This document shows positions 44,930 to 55,657 of a DNA stretch of 64,000 nt, one piece after another. Position numbers and translations under genes: made by a program. The notes beneath the pieces were generated by a model. The model worked only from the letters and a program-made list of their open reading frames with translations. It did not search any database and was not told where the DNA came from. Source of the DNA: Myxococcota bacterium. Its GTDB lineage: Bacteria > Myxococcota_A > UBA9160 > SMWR01. Positions within the stretch are counted from its first letter, which is position 1. Each line of letters starts with the position of its first letter. Location: the NCBI GenBank assembly GCA_022447545.1, contig JAKVBI010000029.1:1-64000 (forward strand), written 5' to 3'.

Positions 44930-46302
44930 ACGTCGAGGAGCGGGCCCGAGGAAGGCACCATTCGACCCTCATCGCTCTGGTTTCAGCTCTGGGTTTGCTG
45001 GCTGTATGGACTCGAGTCCACAACGTGCTCCATTACCCACCGGACTGGGGCTTCGACGCCGCTTTCAACTGGCAGTACATCGCCAGTCTTTCGAGAGACT
45101 GGTCTCTCCCTCACCCCGCTGCCGGTTGGGCGACCGCTGACCCACCGCTCTACTTCTACCTGACCGCCGCGCTGTGGCGAACCCTCGAAGCCGTGGGGGC
45201 CAGAGACCTCGTGGTCTATGCAGTACCGTCTCTCTCCCTGATCGCTGGTCTGGGCATCGTCGGCCTCGCAGTCGCTCTGGTCCAGCGTTGTGATCCCGGC
45301 AACACACGGCGATTGATTCTCGCAGCGGGACTGCTGTTGTTCCTACCTGCCCATGTTCACATGAGCGTCATGGTGAACGAGGAGATCCTCTCGTCGCTGT
45401 TCGTCGCGGCGGTGTTATTTGGCCTGTCGAGCAACCAGAGCACCCGGGCCCAGGGGTTCGGTGGACTGAGCCAAAGCATACGCATGGGTTTCTTCGCCGG
45501 GCTCGCCCTCTTGTCGAAACTCACCGGAGTCGTGGCAGCCCTCGTAGCTGCGGGAACCATGACTCTCGAAGGTTTACGAACCCATCGTTTGGGGCAATCG
45601 ATCACGCGCGTGGCAGTTCTGGCCATCGTGACCCTGCTGGTCGGTGGTTGGTACTTCGCCCGTAACCAGATCGAGTATGGGTACATCCAACCCTTCGGAC
45701 TTCCAGCACACAAGCAAATGTTCGATCTACCCCCCGGCAACCGTTCGATCATCGACTACCTGCACATACCCCTGGCCACCTGGACGGATCCACAGTTGCT
45801 CAACCCCTCTCTTCAACATTCCGTTTGGGGCAGCACGTACGCGACGCTTTGGTTCGACGGCCATCGCTCTTTCCTGCCAGTAGACAGCCCGGCGATCCAA
45901 AGACTCGGGGGGATCATGCTGCTACTCGCCCTCCTGCCTTGCGCCGCGTTCGCAGTGGGCCTCGTGCGGGGAGTCAAACGCTGCTGGGAGTCACCCCAGG
46001 GACCCGACACGGCACTGCTACTCACCGTGGCAGCGACACTGCTAGGGTACGCTTGGTTTACCTACCGCAACCCCTGGTACGCAGTCGTCAAGGGAACTTC
46101 TCTGCTCGCGCTGTGCTTGCCATTCTCGTACTACGCGAGCGGTGAACTTGCACGCTGGACACGACGGAAGGGCTGGGTTCCCACAGCCATCTGGGTGACA
46201 CTTCTATTGCTCGTCGTCGGCACGACAGTTTCGTCGACCTTCGGTTTCGTGTTCGAGAAGAATGAAATCTCTGGACTACCGTGGGAGAAGTCGTCTCCTT
46301 GA
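44926..46302 (+). CDS. GT39-like membrane glycosyltransferase, paralogue of the TPR-fused gene
   Basis: The 458-residue protein has about ten spans. The first loop has YPPDWGFDAAFNWQYI and then ADPPLYFYLTAALW, the acidic and PPLYxY motifs of GT-C enzymes. LPPGNRSIIDYLHIPLAT and LQHSVWGSTYATLWFDGHR match the gene at 40026-42065 almost residue for residue, but this copy lacks the TPR part. Its ATG overlaps the GT4 stop by four bases, and the next membrane gene starts inside its end, so all are one operon. Confidence 0.82.
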   Translation: MNVEERARGRHHSTLIALVSALGLLAVWTRVHNVLHYPPDWGFDAAFNWQYIASLSRDWSLPHPAAGWATADPPLYFYLTAALWRTLEAVGARDLVVYAVPSLSLIAGLGIVGLAVALVQRCDPGNTRRLILAAGLLLFLPAHVHMSVMVNEEILSSLFVAAVLFGLSSNQSTRAQGFGGLSQSIRMGFFAGLALLSKLTGVVAALVAAGTMTLEGLRTHRLGQSITRVAVLAIVTLLVGGWYFARNQIEYGYIQPFGLPAHKQMFDLPPGNRSIIDYLHIPLATWTDPQLLNPSLQHSVWGSTYATLWFDGHRSFLPVDSPAIQRLGGIMLLLALLPCAAFAVGLVRGVKRCWESPQGPDTALLLTVAATLLGYAWFTYRNPWYAVVKGTSLLALCLPFSYYASGELARWTRRKGWVPTAIWVTLLLLVVGTTVSSTFGFVFEKNEISGLPWEKSSP

Positions 46303-47243
46303 CCCTGCGCACTGGAATGCAGCGTGTCGTCCCTTTCGCAGTGAGTGCTCTGGCCCTCTGGGTGGTGTTTCGTAATCTCGACACTTCCCTAGTGCTGGAC
46401 AGCCTCAACTGGCACGTCGCGGCGGTGATGTTACCGGCGCTCTTGGTGTTCGCTGTTTCCACCCTAGGCATCGAAGTGGTCTGCATCCTTCGAATGCTGC
46501 AACGACCGAGCCCCGATTTCGGGATCGTCCTCGCTGCTCGAATCAAGTGCGCCAGTTACCTACTGGGGATCCTCCACTACGCGCTGGGAGTGGGTGCCCT
46601 GACCGTTCTTTTGCGCCGGCGAGCGAAAGTGTCCCTGGCGGACGCCGCAGGAACTGTCCTCCTCATCTCGTCGGGGGACCTCCTGGTGGTACTCGGCTTT
46701 GCTGCCGTGGGGATGGCTGTCGTGGGTGCAGACGCACCCCTGCTCGGAGTATTCGCTGCTGTGTTTGCCGCCGGCGGGGGAGGGATTGCACTCCTTCGGG
46801 CGCCCTTCTCTCTCGGCCCCCTGGAGAGAGTTCGCGCACTCCCCTTTTTCGCATCTCTGCGCGCGGTTCCGCCCTTGCGCCTTCTCGAATTGCTGGGGCT
46901 GAGGGTCCTTTTCAGCTGTGTGCTTCTGGGCCTGTCGGGTAGCGCTTTCTACGCCTTCGGAATCCCCGTAGAGCCCTCGCGCCTGGTGGTTGGGATGATG
47001 ATCGTGGCAGCGGTGTCAGCGCTTCCCATCGCCGTGGCGGGGCTGGGTACGGGCCAGGCCGCGTTTCTGGCGACCTTCCGAGGCTTGGCAGAACCCGAAG
47101 CACTCCTCGCCCTGAGCCTGACGTTGTCGGCTTCCATGATTTCCGTGCGGGTCCTCATGGGGCTCATCTTCGCAAGAGAGTTCTCGGTACAAGCCATTCA
47201 AGAACAGGGAAGAGTTCATGCAGACGAGCAGCCCCAACCTTGA
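46281..47243 (+). CDS. AglD/MprF-type membrane protein (lysylphosphatidylglycerol synthase TM region)
   Basis: The 320-residue protein has about eight spans and no soluble domain. LWVVFRNLDTSLVLDSLNWH near the start and AVAGLGTGQAAFLATFRGL near the end are typical of the LPG_synthase_TM/UPF0104 family, which includes the membrane domain of MprF and the archaeal AglD region. These proteins are thought to move lipids or support glycan assembly; the exact activity is unknown. It starts at a GTG inside the end of the previous gene (22-base overlap). Confidence 0.8.
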   Translation: MGEVVSLTLRTGMQRVVPFAVSALALWVVFRNLDTSLVLDSLNWHVAAVMLPALLVFAVSTLGIEVVCILRMLQRPSPDFGIVLAARIKCASYLLGILHYALGVGALTVLLRRRAKVSLADAAGTVLLISSGDLLVVLGFAAVGMAVVGADAPLLGVFAAVFAAGGGGIALLRAPFSLGPLERVRALPFFASLRAVPPLRLLELLGLRVLFSCVLLGLSGSAFYAFGIPVEPSRLVVGMMIVAAVSALPIAVAGLGTGQAAFLATFRGLAEPEALLALSLTLSASMISVRVLMGLIFAREFSVQAIQEQGRVHADEQPQP

Positions 47244-47271
47244 CGCCCACCCCTGAAGGATCGATACAGAG

Positions 47272-48051
47272 ATGGTAAAAGGAGACTTCAGCGGAGAGCG
47301 GCTCCAAACTGGGGACCCGTTATTTGCCGTAGATCTCGCCCGGCACCAGGCCGCCTACGAGTTCGCGCGGAGCCGCGAAAACCATGGTTGGCTCCTCGAC
47401 CTGGGATCGGGTTCAGGCTACGGCGCCGAAATTCTCGCTTCTGAAGGTGGAACTGTCGTCGGCCTGGACAGAGTCCCCCCGGAAACATCTCATGGCGAAT
47501 CCCAGGCCCTATACACACTGGGAGACGTATTGAATGCACCCTTCCTACCCGCTCACTTTTCTCGAGTCGTGAGCTTCCAGGTGGTCGAGCATTTCGAAGA
47601 TCCAACGGCCTACGTCGCATCCCTTTCGACCCTGCTCTCCTCGGATGGTGAGGCCCTGGTCAGTACACCCAACCGTCTCACCTCAGATGGTGTCAATCCC
47701 TATCACCTACGCGAGTACAGCGCCGAGGAACTCCGCGACGTGCTTCGAGTGGGCTTCGAAAGCGTCGAGGTCCTCGGCGTGAGCGCCGGCCCCTCGGTGC
47801 AGGGCTATTTCGAAGCTCGGCATCGGCGGATCGAGCGAATCATGAAACTTGATTTTCTGAAACTTCGCGACCTACTACCGCGTTGGCTGATAACAAGCGC
47901 CTTCGCGCAGCTGGCCGTCTGGACCCGACGCCTCGCGCGCTCGAGCGAAAAACTCCCTGATGCCAGCTGGACCGACTTCCCCATCGGGCCCGCCAGTCTC
48001 GACTGCTTAGACCTGTTGGCCGTGTGCCGCCAACCGCGCCGGGTCATCTGA
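47272..48051 (+). CDS. SAM-dependent methyltransferase
   Basis: The 259-residue protein has the class I methyltransferase core: LLDLGSGSGYGAEILA (SAM-binding loop), VVGLDRVPPE, and VVSFQVVEHFEDP (post-I acidic motif and the VxEHF pattern of the glycan-cluster Methyltransf_11 group). The C-terminal 100 residues are basic. It probably modifies a sugar or lipid made by this cluster. The next gene is on the opposite strand, five bases away. Confidence 0.85.
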   Translation: MVKGDFSGERLQTGDPLFAVDLARHQAAYEFARSRENHGWLLDLGSGSGYGAEILASEGGTVVGLDRVPPETSHGESQALYTLGDVLNAPFLPAHFSRVVSFQVVEHFEDPTAYVASLSTLLSSDGEALVSTPNRLTSDGVNPYHLREYSAEELRDVLRVGFESVEVLGVSAGPSVQGYFEARHRRIERIMKLDFLKLRDLLPRWLITSAFAQLAVWTRRLARSSEKLPDASWTDFPIGPASLDCLDLLAVCRQPRRVI

Positions 48052-48055
48052 CCCC

Positions 48056-49939
48056 TCATCGACCAGGACCGCGCCAGGAGCCTTCGGAACTCGAACGATA
48101 CGGCTTCCCCAAACGATAGGCGGACATCCGATCCTCATAAGGATACGCACGCCCGCGACGCGATGCTGTCTCGAGTGCGCGACGAGAGAGATCGATGGCG
48201 AGATCAAAGTCTCCGGCCTCGGCCTCGGCTGCTGACAACGTATCGAGTGTCTCCACATCAGACGGGTCCAGTTGATAAGCGCGCCTGGCCAAACGCAGAG
48301 ATTCTGAACCGTCCCGAATACGCGCGTCCCAGTGTGTCGACAGAATCCAGGCGGCCTCGCGCATCGAGGAAACCAGAGTCGGTTGAATTTCCAACTCCTC
48401 AAGGTACTGCTGAACCGCTTCGGTGAAGCGACCCTCAGCCACCAGAGCCCGGGCAAGGTTGTGGTGCAAATAGGCGTACCGAGGATAGTCCGCGACTGCA
48501 GCCTCGAAGACCGTCACCGCTCGACCGGGGCGACTCGTCATCAGAAGCGACACACCGAGATTGTTCCTGGCTTCCATATAGCCAGAGTCTAAGGTTATGG
48601 CTCTCTCATAGAAGGGAACCGCTTCTGCGACACGTCCGCGATCCCTCAACTCATTGCCAACCGATAGATACGCTCGTGGGTTCGCCGGACGCTGACGGAG
48701 CGTGCGTTGCCAAATCGATAGAACATCGGAGAATTCGATAGCCCGGTCCCTCGTCCGATACACGAATGCCAAAGCGACACAAACCACAAGCATGGTCGCG
48801 ATGGCGCGACGCAAAACTGGGGATTTTCCGCGATCGTCGAGAATTCTCTGCATGGCCAAATGCGCACCCACTACCACCAATGCAACCAGTGCGATCAGGG
48901 CGAGATACATACGCCGCTCGGCTCCGATCTCCGTGAAGATCGAGATGATGCTGGAGGTAGGAGCCAATGTTCCGAAAATCCAAGCTCCAACGAAGCCCAA
49001 GCGCGGACTCTTGAAGGCAAGCACCATTGCAACGGCCACCAAGATCAACACGACCGCAGCCCCCCAGGTGAAGCCTGGAGCTAGCTCTGAAACCATGGGC
49101 CCATAGTCGAGCACCAATTCCTCGGGCCAGATTGAATTCCTAAAATAGTGGCCAAGCATTTCCGGTTGAAACGACAGGTAGTCAACATCGAAGAACTCTG
49201 TCGAAAGACTTCGTGGGTTCGAAAACTGAAGGGCAATGACGATGCTCCAAGTGGAAGCGAGGGTCACATACAAAACGCACCGCTTCTTCCAGGTCGTAGC
49301 GAAAGATCCGGTAAGAAAGGCCCGATCGAAGAAGAAGATCAATACAGGCGCAGTCACCATGGAAGCCTTGCTCCCCATGCCCGCCGCACACGCGATCACT
49401 GCCACTATCGACCAAACGAAAACCGATCGGCCTTCACTCGCTCGCACCACCGCGTAGAAGGTCAGCAGATAGAAGAAACCCATCATTGCTTCGGTTCGTT
49501 GCATGGCGAAGAAAATCACTTCGCTCACGAGGGGATGAACCCCCCAGAGAAGTGCCGTCGTGAAGGCCAGGAGTCTTGCGCTCGGGTGAAGGACCCGCGA
49601 AACGAAAGGCGATGACAGTGCACGACGGATCCCACCGAATACCAGTAGCGTCGACCCGATATGCAGCAGGAGATTAAAGGCCCGGTAACCCGTCGGATCC
49701 GTCCCTCCCAGTGCGTAGCTCAAAGCGAGGCTGAGATTGGCAACGGGCCTACCGGAATGCGGCTGATCACGTGGGGGATTGAGCGATGTAGAAAGGGGCC
49801 AAAGAGACCGGATGGACTCATTGTTCACGATCCCCGGGCGATCGTCGTAGAGGAACGGACCCGAAAGACCTCCCCAATAGGCTAAGAGCAGAGTTCCGAC
49901 GAGCATCATCGGCAACCATCCGACCCTTACAGCGCTCAT
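48056..49939 (-). CDS. TMTC-like TPR membrane protein (GT-C fold)
   Basis: The 627-residue protein starts with about ten spans. The first loop has FLYDDRPGIVNNESIRSLWP and, after it, GRPVANLSLALSYALGGTDPTGYRAFN, the signature of the DUF1736/TMTC family of O-mannosyltransferases. The C-terminal 190 residues are TPR repeats (VGNELRDRGRVAEAVPFYERAI, LVAEGRFTEAVQQYLEEL). It likely glycosylates exported proteins. Its start overlaps the recG stop by four bases, so it is expressed from the pyrimidine/recG transcript. Confidence 0.8.
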   Translation of the reverse strand: MSAVRVGWLPMMLVGTLLLAYWGGLSGPFLYDDRPGIVNNESIRSLWPLSTSLNPPRDQPHSGRPVANLSLALSYALGGTDPTGYRAFNLLLHIGSTLLVFGGIRRALSSPFVSRVLHPSARLLAFTTALLWGVHPLVSEVIFFAMQRTEAMMGFFYLLTFYAVVRASEGRSVFVWSIVAVIACAAGMGSKASMVTAPVLIFFFDRAFLTGSFATTWKKRCVLYVTLASTWSIVIALQFSNPRSLSTEFFDVDYLSFQPEMLGHYFRNSIWPEELVLDYGPMVSELAPGFTWGAAVVLILVAVAMVLAFKSPRLGFVGAWIFGTLAPTSSIISIFTEIGAERRMYLALIALVALVVVGAHLAMQRILDDRGKSPVLRRAIATMLVVCVALAFVYRTRDRAIEFSDVLSIWQRTLRQRPANPRAYLSVGNELRDRGRVAEAVPFYERAITLDSGYMEARNNLGVSLLMTSRPGRAVTVFEAAVADYPRYAYLHHNLARALVAEGRFTEAVQQYLEELEIQPTLVSSMREAAWILSTHWDARIRDGSESLRLARRAYQLDPSDVETLDTLSAAEAEAGDFDLAIDLSRRALETASRRGRAYPYEDRMSAYRLGKPYRSSSEGSWRGPGR

Positions 49940-52350
49940 CCCACGCCTGCCAAATCGAGTCGCTCTCCCCAGCGTGCTTTCACCGCCTTCAGTAACCCCG
50001 GAGAACTCCGAAGCACCGGGTCGGATTCCAGGGTCGATCTCGCAGCATCTCGCGCCGTTTGAACGTGTCGAGCGTCGCGCAACAAGTCAGCGATCAACAG
50101 ATCAGGCATAAAACCATGTTGACGCGAACCCAGAAACTCACCGGGCCCCCGAATCCTCAAGTCGGCTTCGGCAATTTCGAAGCCATCGGTACTACGCATG
50201 AGGGCGGACAAGCGAGCTTCGCTATCGGCAGTGCTGCCGCGCGCAACCAACAAGCAGGTACCGGGAATTTCTCCGCGCCCCACCCTTCCGCGCAGTTGAT
50301 GGAGCTGCGCCAACCCGAAACGCTCAGCGTGTTCGACCACCATCAACGTTGCAAGAGGGATATCGATCCCGACCTCGATGAGCGTCGTAGAGACCAGCAC
50401 TTGTGTTTCACCCGATTGAAATCGCGCCATCACCTGAACCCGCTCCGCAGTGGTGAGACGACCATGGATCAGTTCCACACGGACATCGGGGAAAGCTCGA
50501 GAGATCTTCAACGCCGAATCCTCCGCTGCGCGAAGATCGAGGGTCTCGGAAGCTTCGATGAGTGGATAAACCACATAGACCTGTTCTCCCCGATCGACCG
50601 TCTCGCGCAAGAGCTCCGAAGCACGCTTTGCTTCACGAGGTCGGACCAGCAGAGTTCGCACCGGGTTTCGACCGGGAGGCAGCTCGTCAATCACGGAAAG
50701 GTCGAGATCTCCGTGAAGTGTGAGTGCCAGAGTCCGTGGGATCGGCGTCGCCGTCATCACGAGGCTATGAGGCTGCTCGACAGATTCGCCCCGGTCCGAA
50801 CGAAGAGCCAGTGCTGCCCGCTGTTTGACTCCGAAACGATGCTGTTCGTCCGTGATAGCCAGCATCAAGCGTCGAAATCGCACCCCCTCCTGTACCAGCG
50901 CATGAGTGCCCACAACGACATCTACGGATCCAGCGGCCAGTTCGCCCCTTACGGCATTCACACGCGCCTGGCCCAGAGAGGATGTGAGAAGCGCCACCCG
51001 GATCGCATTCTCGCCTTCTGTGGTGCGAGCCAGATCGCGCAAAGTCCGTGCATGCTGCTCGGCGAGCAGTTCCGTCGGCGCCATCAGCGCCGTTTGTCCC
51101 CCACTCCCCGACACCGCAACCGCAGCAAGAAACGCAATCACTGTTTTGCCGCAACCCACGTCTCCCTCGAGCAACCGACTCATGGGAGTCGCGAGGGACA
51201 GATCCGACCGGATTTCCGCCCATGCGGTTTGCTGGGCTCGTGTGAGGGCGAAGGGCAGACCCGCCTCGGCCCGCTGTGCCCGTACAAAACCCGAAACCAC
51301 CGGTGCTGCGCAGTTTTCTTTTTGACTCGAATGTCGCAGCTGAAGCCCCAACTCGAGAAGAAAAAGCTCTTCCAGCACCAGCCGGACCCGAGCTCCGTGG
51401 CGTCCCTCGTTCAGAGCAGCGACATCGGAACTGGTCTCCGGATGATGGAGCTGCTTCAGCGCAGACGCAGCAGAGGGAAGGTCGTGCGAACGCACCACAT
51501 CCTCCGGAAGATGGCCCGGAATCAGATCCGCGTATTCCTCGACAGCGCTAGCAACCAGGCGCCGCACGGCACGCTGGGAAAACCCGTCGAGCTCGGGGTA
51601 ACGCGGGATCAAGGCGTCCCTGCCGGTCGGAAGAGCTTCTGCCTCCTCGACGACTTCCACCTCGGGGTGCACCATCTCGAGTGAAAATCGGTACCGCGTG
51701 ACATTTCCCATGGCGAACACGTGAGCGTCTGGAACCAGCAACCTCGAGATGGCATCTCCTCCCCGAAACCATTTGAGAACCACGGTGCCGCTTTCGTCGC
51801 CTACCACTGCTTCGAACCGGCGTACAGCCCTCCTCCCCCGTTGGTTGTGCGAGAAACCAGAGCTGAGAACGCGTCCTCTAAATGAAGCTGGACGACCGAC
51901 CTCGAGATCGCTGATTCGCGTCAAGCGGCTTCGATCCTCATAGCGGCGCGGCAACAGGAAGAGTAGATCTCCCACGGTATGCAGACCCCGCTTGGACAAC
52001 AGCTCACGGCGTCTGGGCCCCACGCCAGGAAGCACGTTGCTCGGGCGCCCCAAAACATCATCGGCCCAGGTATCGTCCATCAGCAGGCGGAGGCTCGAAA
52101 GCAGGCGCGCGAGTTCCTTATCTCGTACAGGGCCCGCTTCGGAGCCTAAAAAGTCCTCGCGAAGTTCACCGAGCATCTGTCGCACGTCCGCCGGGATCGC
52201 AAAGCCGCCCACCCGCTCCAGCACGCCGGCAACCACCTCATCGAGATTCGCGATCTTTTCCGCGTTGGAAAACCCGTGGAGCGATGCGAATTCCAAGGGT
52301 GAGAGCACCGCGGAAAGCGCAGACTGGAAGGGATTCGTGGCCAAACTCAC
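49936..52350 (-). CDS. recG: ATP-dependent DNA helicase RecG
   Basis: The 804-residue protein has the wedge domain start LPGVGPRRRELLSKRGLHTVGDLLFLLPRRYEDRS, Walker A LLEGDVGCGKTV, the DEQH box ITDEQHRFGVKQR, MTATPIPRTLALT, and QLRGRVGRG. It rescues stalled replication forks and resolves recombination intermediates. It is about 110 residues longer than E. coli RecG, mostly at the N-terminus before the wedge domain. A GTG at 52350 or a TTG two codons later (GAGG five bases before) could be the start. It follows carB after 78 bases. Confidence 0.95.
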   Translation of the reverse strand: MSLATNPFQSALSAVLSPLEFASLHGFSNAEKIANLDEVVAGVLERVGGFAIPADVRQMLGELREDFLGSEAGPVRDKELARLLSSLRLLMDDTWADDVLGRPSNVLPGVGPRRRELLSKRGLHTVGDLLFLLPRRYEDRSRLTRISDLEVGRPASFRGRVLSSGFSHNQRGRRAVRRFEAVVGDESGTVVLKWFRGGDAISRLLVPDAHVFAMGNVTRYRFSLEMVHPEVEVVEEAEALPTGRDALIPRYPELDGFSQRAVRRLVASAVEEYADLIPGHLPEDVVRSHDLPSAASALKQLHHPETSSDVAALNEGRHGARVRLVLEELFLLELGLQLRHSSQKENCAAPVVSGFVRAQRAEAGLPFALTRAQQTAWAEIRSDLSLATPMSRLLEGDVGCGKTVIAFLAAVAVSGSGGQTALMAPTELLAEQHARTLRDLARTTEGENAIRVALLTSSLGQARVNAVRGELAAGSVDVVVGTHALVQEGVRFRRLMLAITDEQHRFGVKQRAALALRSDRGESVEQPHSLVMTATPIPRTLALTLHGDLDLSVIDELPPGRNPVRTLLVRPREAKRASELLRETVDRGEQVYVVYPLIEASETLDLRAAEDSALKISRAFPDVRVELIHGRLTTAERVQVMARFQSGETQVLVSTTLIEVGIDIPLATLMVVEHAERFGLAQLHQLRGRVGRGEIPGTCLLVARGSTADSEARLSALMRSTDGFEIAEADLRIRGPGEFLGSRQHGFMPDLLIADLLRDARHVQTARDAARSTLESDPVLRSSPGLLKAVKARWGERLDLAGVG

Positions 52351-52428
52351 CTCGAGCGCGATCCTGGAATTCGCGAGCAGGATGGATTCGACGTCATCCC
52401 ACGCCCCCAGCTCGCCTCCTCGATGAGC

Positions 52429-55400
52429 CTAGTTGGACATGCGGTCGTGAACGTCCTGCAGAGCTCGCACCCCGATACTCTCGAGTTGCAGAGCACGAAT
52501 AGCTCCGATCGCCGAGAGCGCGCCCGCAACCGTCGTGAAATACGGTAGGTTTTTCAGAAGTGCACTGCGTCGAATCGCCGCAGAATCCCGCACCGATTCT
52601 GGCTCTGCGCGTACGGTATTGATCACCAAGTCGACCTCGCCTCCTTCGATCCGCTCGACGACGTCTCGTTCACCCTTTCCCACTTTGGATACGGGCTCCA
52701 CTTCGATACCTAGTGCAGCCAGTGATTCAGCCGTTCCCGGTGTAGCGATGACCCTGAAACCGTGCCGAGCGAGCTCTCGAATCTTCTCGCAGATGGGGGC
52801 ACGGTCTTCGAGGCGCACAGATACGAGCACGGTCCCTCGAGTCGGAAGGCTATTCCCCGCTTCGATCTGCGCTTTCGCATAAGCACGACCAAAGTTCGAG
52901 TCGATCCCCATGACTTCGCCCGTGCTTTTCATCTCGGGAGAGAGGAGCGTATCTGCTCCCGGAAATTTCACGAAGGGAAAGACGGCTTCTTTGACCGAGA
53001 AATGACCAGGCCAACACTCCTCGGTGAAACCGAGTTCTTCGAGACTCGTGCCCACCATGACCAGAGCTGCCAGTTTTGCCAGAGGAACCCCAATGGCCTT
53101 GGAGACGAACGGAACGGTTCGAGATGCACGCGGGTTGACTTCGATCACATAGACCTGAGAGTCCTTCACCGCGTACTGGACGTTCATGAGACCTCGGACT
53201 CCGAGTTCACGTGCCAGTTTTCGGGTGGCTTCCAGGATCTCCTCGATCACCATTCGCGATAGCGAGTATGGAGGAAGAGAGCACGCACTGTCGCCCGAGT
53301 GAACTCCGGCCTGTTCGATGTGCTCCATGATTCCACCGATTACCACCGTCTTGCCGTCTGAAATGGCATCCACGTCCACTTCGATGGCATCCGCCAAAAA
53401 CCGATCGATCAGGACCGGATGGTCCTGCGAGGCACGAACCGCATAATGCATGTACTCCGCTAGCGATTCTGCATCGTGAACAATTTCCATGGCGCGTCCT
53501 CCCAACACGTAGGAGGGACGAACCAGAACGGGATAGCCAATCCTATCGGCCACCTCCTCCGCTTCCTCGATGCTGCGAGACACTCCTCCCGGTGGGCGCC
53601 GAAGCTGAAGCTTGCCCAGCAGTTCATCGAAGCGCTTGCGATCTTCGGCGCGATCAATGGCGTCCGGGGGAGTACCCAGAATGGGAGCACCTGCTCGCTC
53701 CAGTTCCATTGCGAGGGAAAGTGGCGTCTGACCACCGAATTGAACAATCAGGCCGATGGGCTGCTCCTTCTCCACGATCGCCAGGACGTCTTCGAGAGTG
53801 AGTGGCTCGAAATAGAGTCGATCGCTCGTGTCGTAGTCGGTGGAAACGGTCTCGGGGTTGCAATTGACCATGACGGTCTCGAAGCCGGTTTCCCGCAGTG
53901 CAAACGAAGCGTGGACGCAGCAGTAGTCGAACTCAATCCCCTGCCCGATGCGATTCGGCCCTCCGCCAAGGATCATCACCTTACGTCGGTCCGACGGTTC
54001 AGACTCACATTCCTCCTCATAGGTCGAATAGAGGTATGGCGTATGCGCCTGGAACTCCGCCGCACAGGTATCGACGCGCTTATATACGGGGAGAACGTCC
54101 TCGTTCTTGCGCAGTTCCCGCACCTCGCCCTCACTCATCCCCCAGAGCGTGGCAAGGCGGCGGTCCGAGAAACCAGCCTGCTTGGCTGTACGGAGCCATG
54201 CCCCCCGGTCATTTGGAGAAGAAGCGCTGAGGGCATCCTCCAACCGCACCAACTCCTCCAGGTTTCGAAGAAACCATGGATCAATCTTACTGCGCTGGTG
54301 AACCTCATCGACACCATGACCGCGGCGCATCACCTCAGCGACGGCCCAGATCCGACCGGGACGAGGCGTCTCGATCTCGGCCCACAGATCATCACCCTGC
54401 ACTTCCTTGCTTTCGGGACTCTCGAGTCCTGCATGTCCAATCTCGAGGGACCGAATCGCTTTGTGAAAACTCTCTTTGAAGGTGCGCCCGATGGCCATGG
54501 CCTCTCCGACGGACTTCATCTGGGTAGTCAGCGTATTGTCGACTCCCGGAAATTTCTCGAACGTGAAACGCGGTATCTTCGTTACCACATAGTCGATGCT
54601 GGGTTCGAAACTCGCAGGAGTTTCACGGGTGATGTCGTTGCGAATCTCGTCCAGCGTGTATCCCACAGCAAGTTTCGCTGCAATCTTCGCAATAGGAAAA
54701 CCCGTCGCCTTCGAAGCGAGGGCAGAAGAACGTGATACCCGCGGGTTCATCTCGATCACGACGAGAGCACCGGTGTCGGGATCGACACCGAACTGGATGT
54801 TGGACCCCCCCGTATCTACACCGATCTCGCGAATGATCGCGACCGCGGCATCTCTCATCTCCTGGTATTCGCGATCCGTCAAGGTCTGCGCAGGTGCAAC
54901 GGTGATCGAATCCCCTGTGTGTACTCCCATCGGGTCGAAGTTCTCGATGGAGCAGATAATCACCACATTGTCAGAGGTGTCACGCATCACCTCCAACTCG
55001 TACTCCTTCCATCCGAGAACACTCTGTTCGATCAGACACGTGTTCGTCGGGGATTGCTGGAGTGCCCACTCGACCAACTCATCGAAATCGGCATCGCGAT
55101 AGGCAATGCTTCCACCGGTACCTCCGAGTGTGAAACTGGGCCGGATGATGGCGGGAATCCCCGTATCTTTGAGGATCCGACGTGCGTCCTCCAAAGATCT
55201 CGCGTACCCGGAACGAGGCATGGCGAGCCCGATCCGAGACATCGCTTCACGGAACTGATTTCGGTCTTCCGCTTTGTGAATGGCTTCCAAAGACGCGCCG
55301 ATCAAGTCGACTCCGTACTTGTCCAGAATGCCCGCTTCTGCCAACGAGACGGCAAGGTTCAGAGCCGTCTGCCCCCCTAGAGTGGGGAGTATCACATCGG

Positions 55401-55647
55401 GAGACTCGATCTCGATGATCTTCTCGACACTCTCGACGGTCATGGGCTCGACATAGGTTCGGTCCGCCGTCTCTGGGTCCGTCATGATCGTGGCAGGGTT
55501 CGAATTGACGAGAACGACCCGGTACCCCTCCTCGGTCAGCGCCTTACACGCCTGGGTTCCCGAATAGTCGAACTCGCAGGCCTGGCCAATTACGATCGGG
55601 CCAGAACCAATCAACAGAATCGTCTCGATGTCCGTTCTCTTGGGCAA
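52429..55647 (-). CDS. carB: Carbamoyl-phosphate synthase large subunit
   Basis: The 1072-residue protein matches CarB in length. It has two ATP-grasp halves ([21 protein letters not shown] at the start and [21 protein letters not shown] after the middle) and a C-terminal allosteric MGS-like domain ([18 protein letters not shown]). It makes carbamoyl phosphate from bicarbonate, ATP and ammonia delivered by CarA. I set the start at TTG 55647 because AAGGA lies six bases upstream and the product then begins [15 protein letters not shown] like other CarB. CarA ends ten bases before it. Confidence 0.97.
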   Translation of the reverse strand: MPKRTDIETILLIGSGPIVIGQACEFDYSGTQACKALTEEGYRVVLVNSNPATIMTDPETADRTYVEPMTVESVEKIIEIESPDVILPTLGGQTALNLAVSLAEAGILDKYGVDLIGASLEAIHKAEDRNQFREAMSRIGLAMPRSGYARSLEDARRILKDTGIPAIIRPSFTLGGTGGSIAYRDADFDELVEWALQQSPTNTCLIEQSVLGWKEYELEVMRDTSDNVVIICSIENFDPMGVHTGDSITVAPAQTLTDREYQEMRDAAVAIIREIGVDTGGSNIQFGVDPDTGALVVIEMNPRVSRSSALASKATGFPIAKIAAKLAVGYTLDEIRNDITRETPASFEPSIDYVVTKIPRFTFEKFPGVDNTLTTQMKSVGEAMAIGRTFKESFHKAIRSLEIGHAGLESPESKEVQGDDLWAEIETPRPGRIWAVAEVMRRGHGVDEVHQRSKIDPWFLRNLEELVRLEDALSASSPNDRGAWLRTAKQAGFSDRRLATLWGMSEGEVRELRKNEDVLPVYKRVDTCAAEFQAHTPYLYSTYEEECESEPSDRRKVMILGGGPNRIGQGIEFDYCCVHASFALRETGFETVMVNCNPETVSTDYDTSDRLYFEPLTLEDVLAIVEKEQPIGLIVQFGGQTPLSLAMELERAGAPILGTPPDAIDRAEDRKRFDELLGKLQLRRPPGGVSRSIEEAEEVADRIGYPVLVRPSYVLGGRAMEIVHDAESLAEYMHYAVRASQDHPVLIDRFLADAIEVDVDAISDGKTVVIGGIMEHIEQAGVHSGDSACSLPPYSLSRMVIEEILEATRKLARELGVRGLMNVQYAVKDSQVYVIEVNPRASRTVPFVSKAIGVPLAKLAALVMVGTSLEELGFTEECWPGHFSVKEAVFPFVKFPGADTLLSPEMKSTGEVMGIDSNFGRAYAKAQIEAGNSLPTRGTVLVSVRLEDRAPICEKIRELARHGFRVIATPGTAESLAALGIEVEPVSKVGKGERDVVERIEGGEVDLVINTVRAEPESVRDSAAIRRSALLKNLPYFTTVAGALSAIGAIRALQLESIGVRALQDVHDRMSN

Positions 55648-55657
55648 GCTGGTTCCT

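Noticed and set aside
50059-51684. Plus-strand frame of 541 codons opposite recG
   Set aside because: All RecG motifs are on the minus strand; the opposite frame is a shadow with no hydrophobic core.
53476-54735. Plus-strand frame of 419 codons opposite carB
   Set aside because: It is antisense to the ATP-grasp region of CarB and has no recognisable domain.
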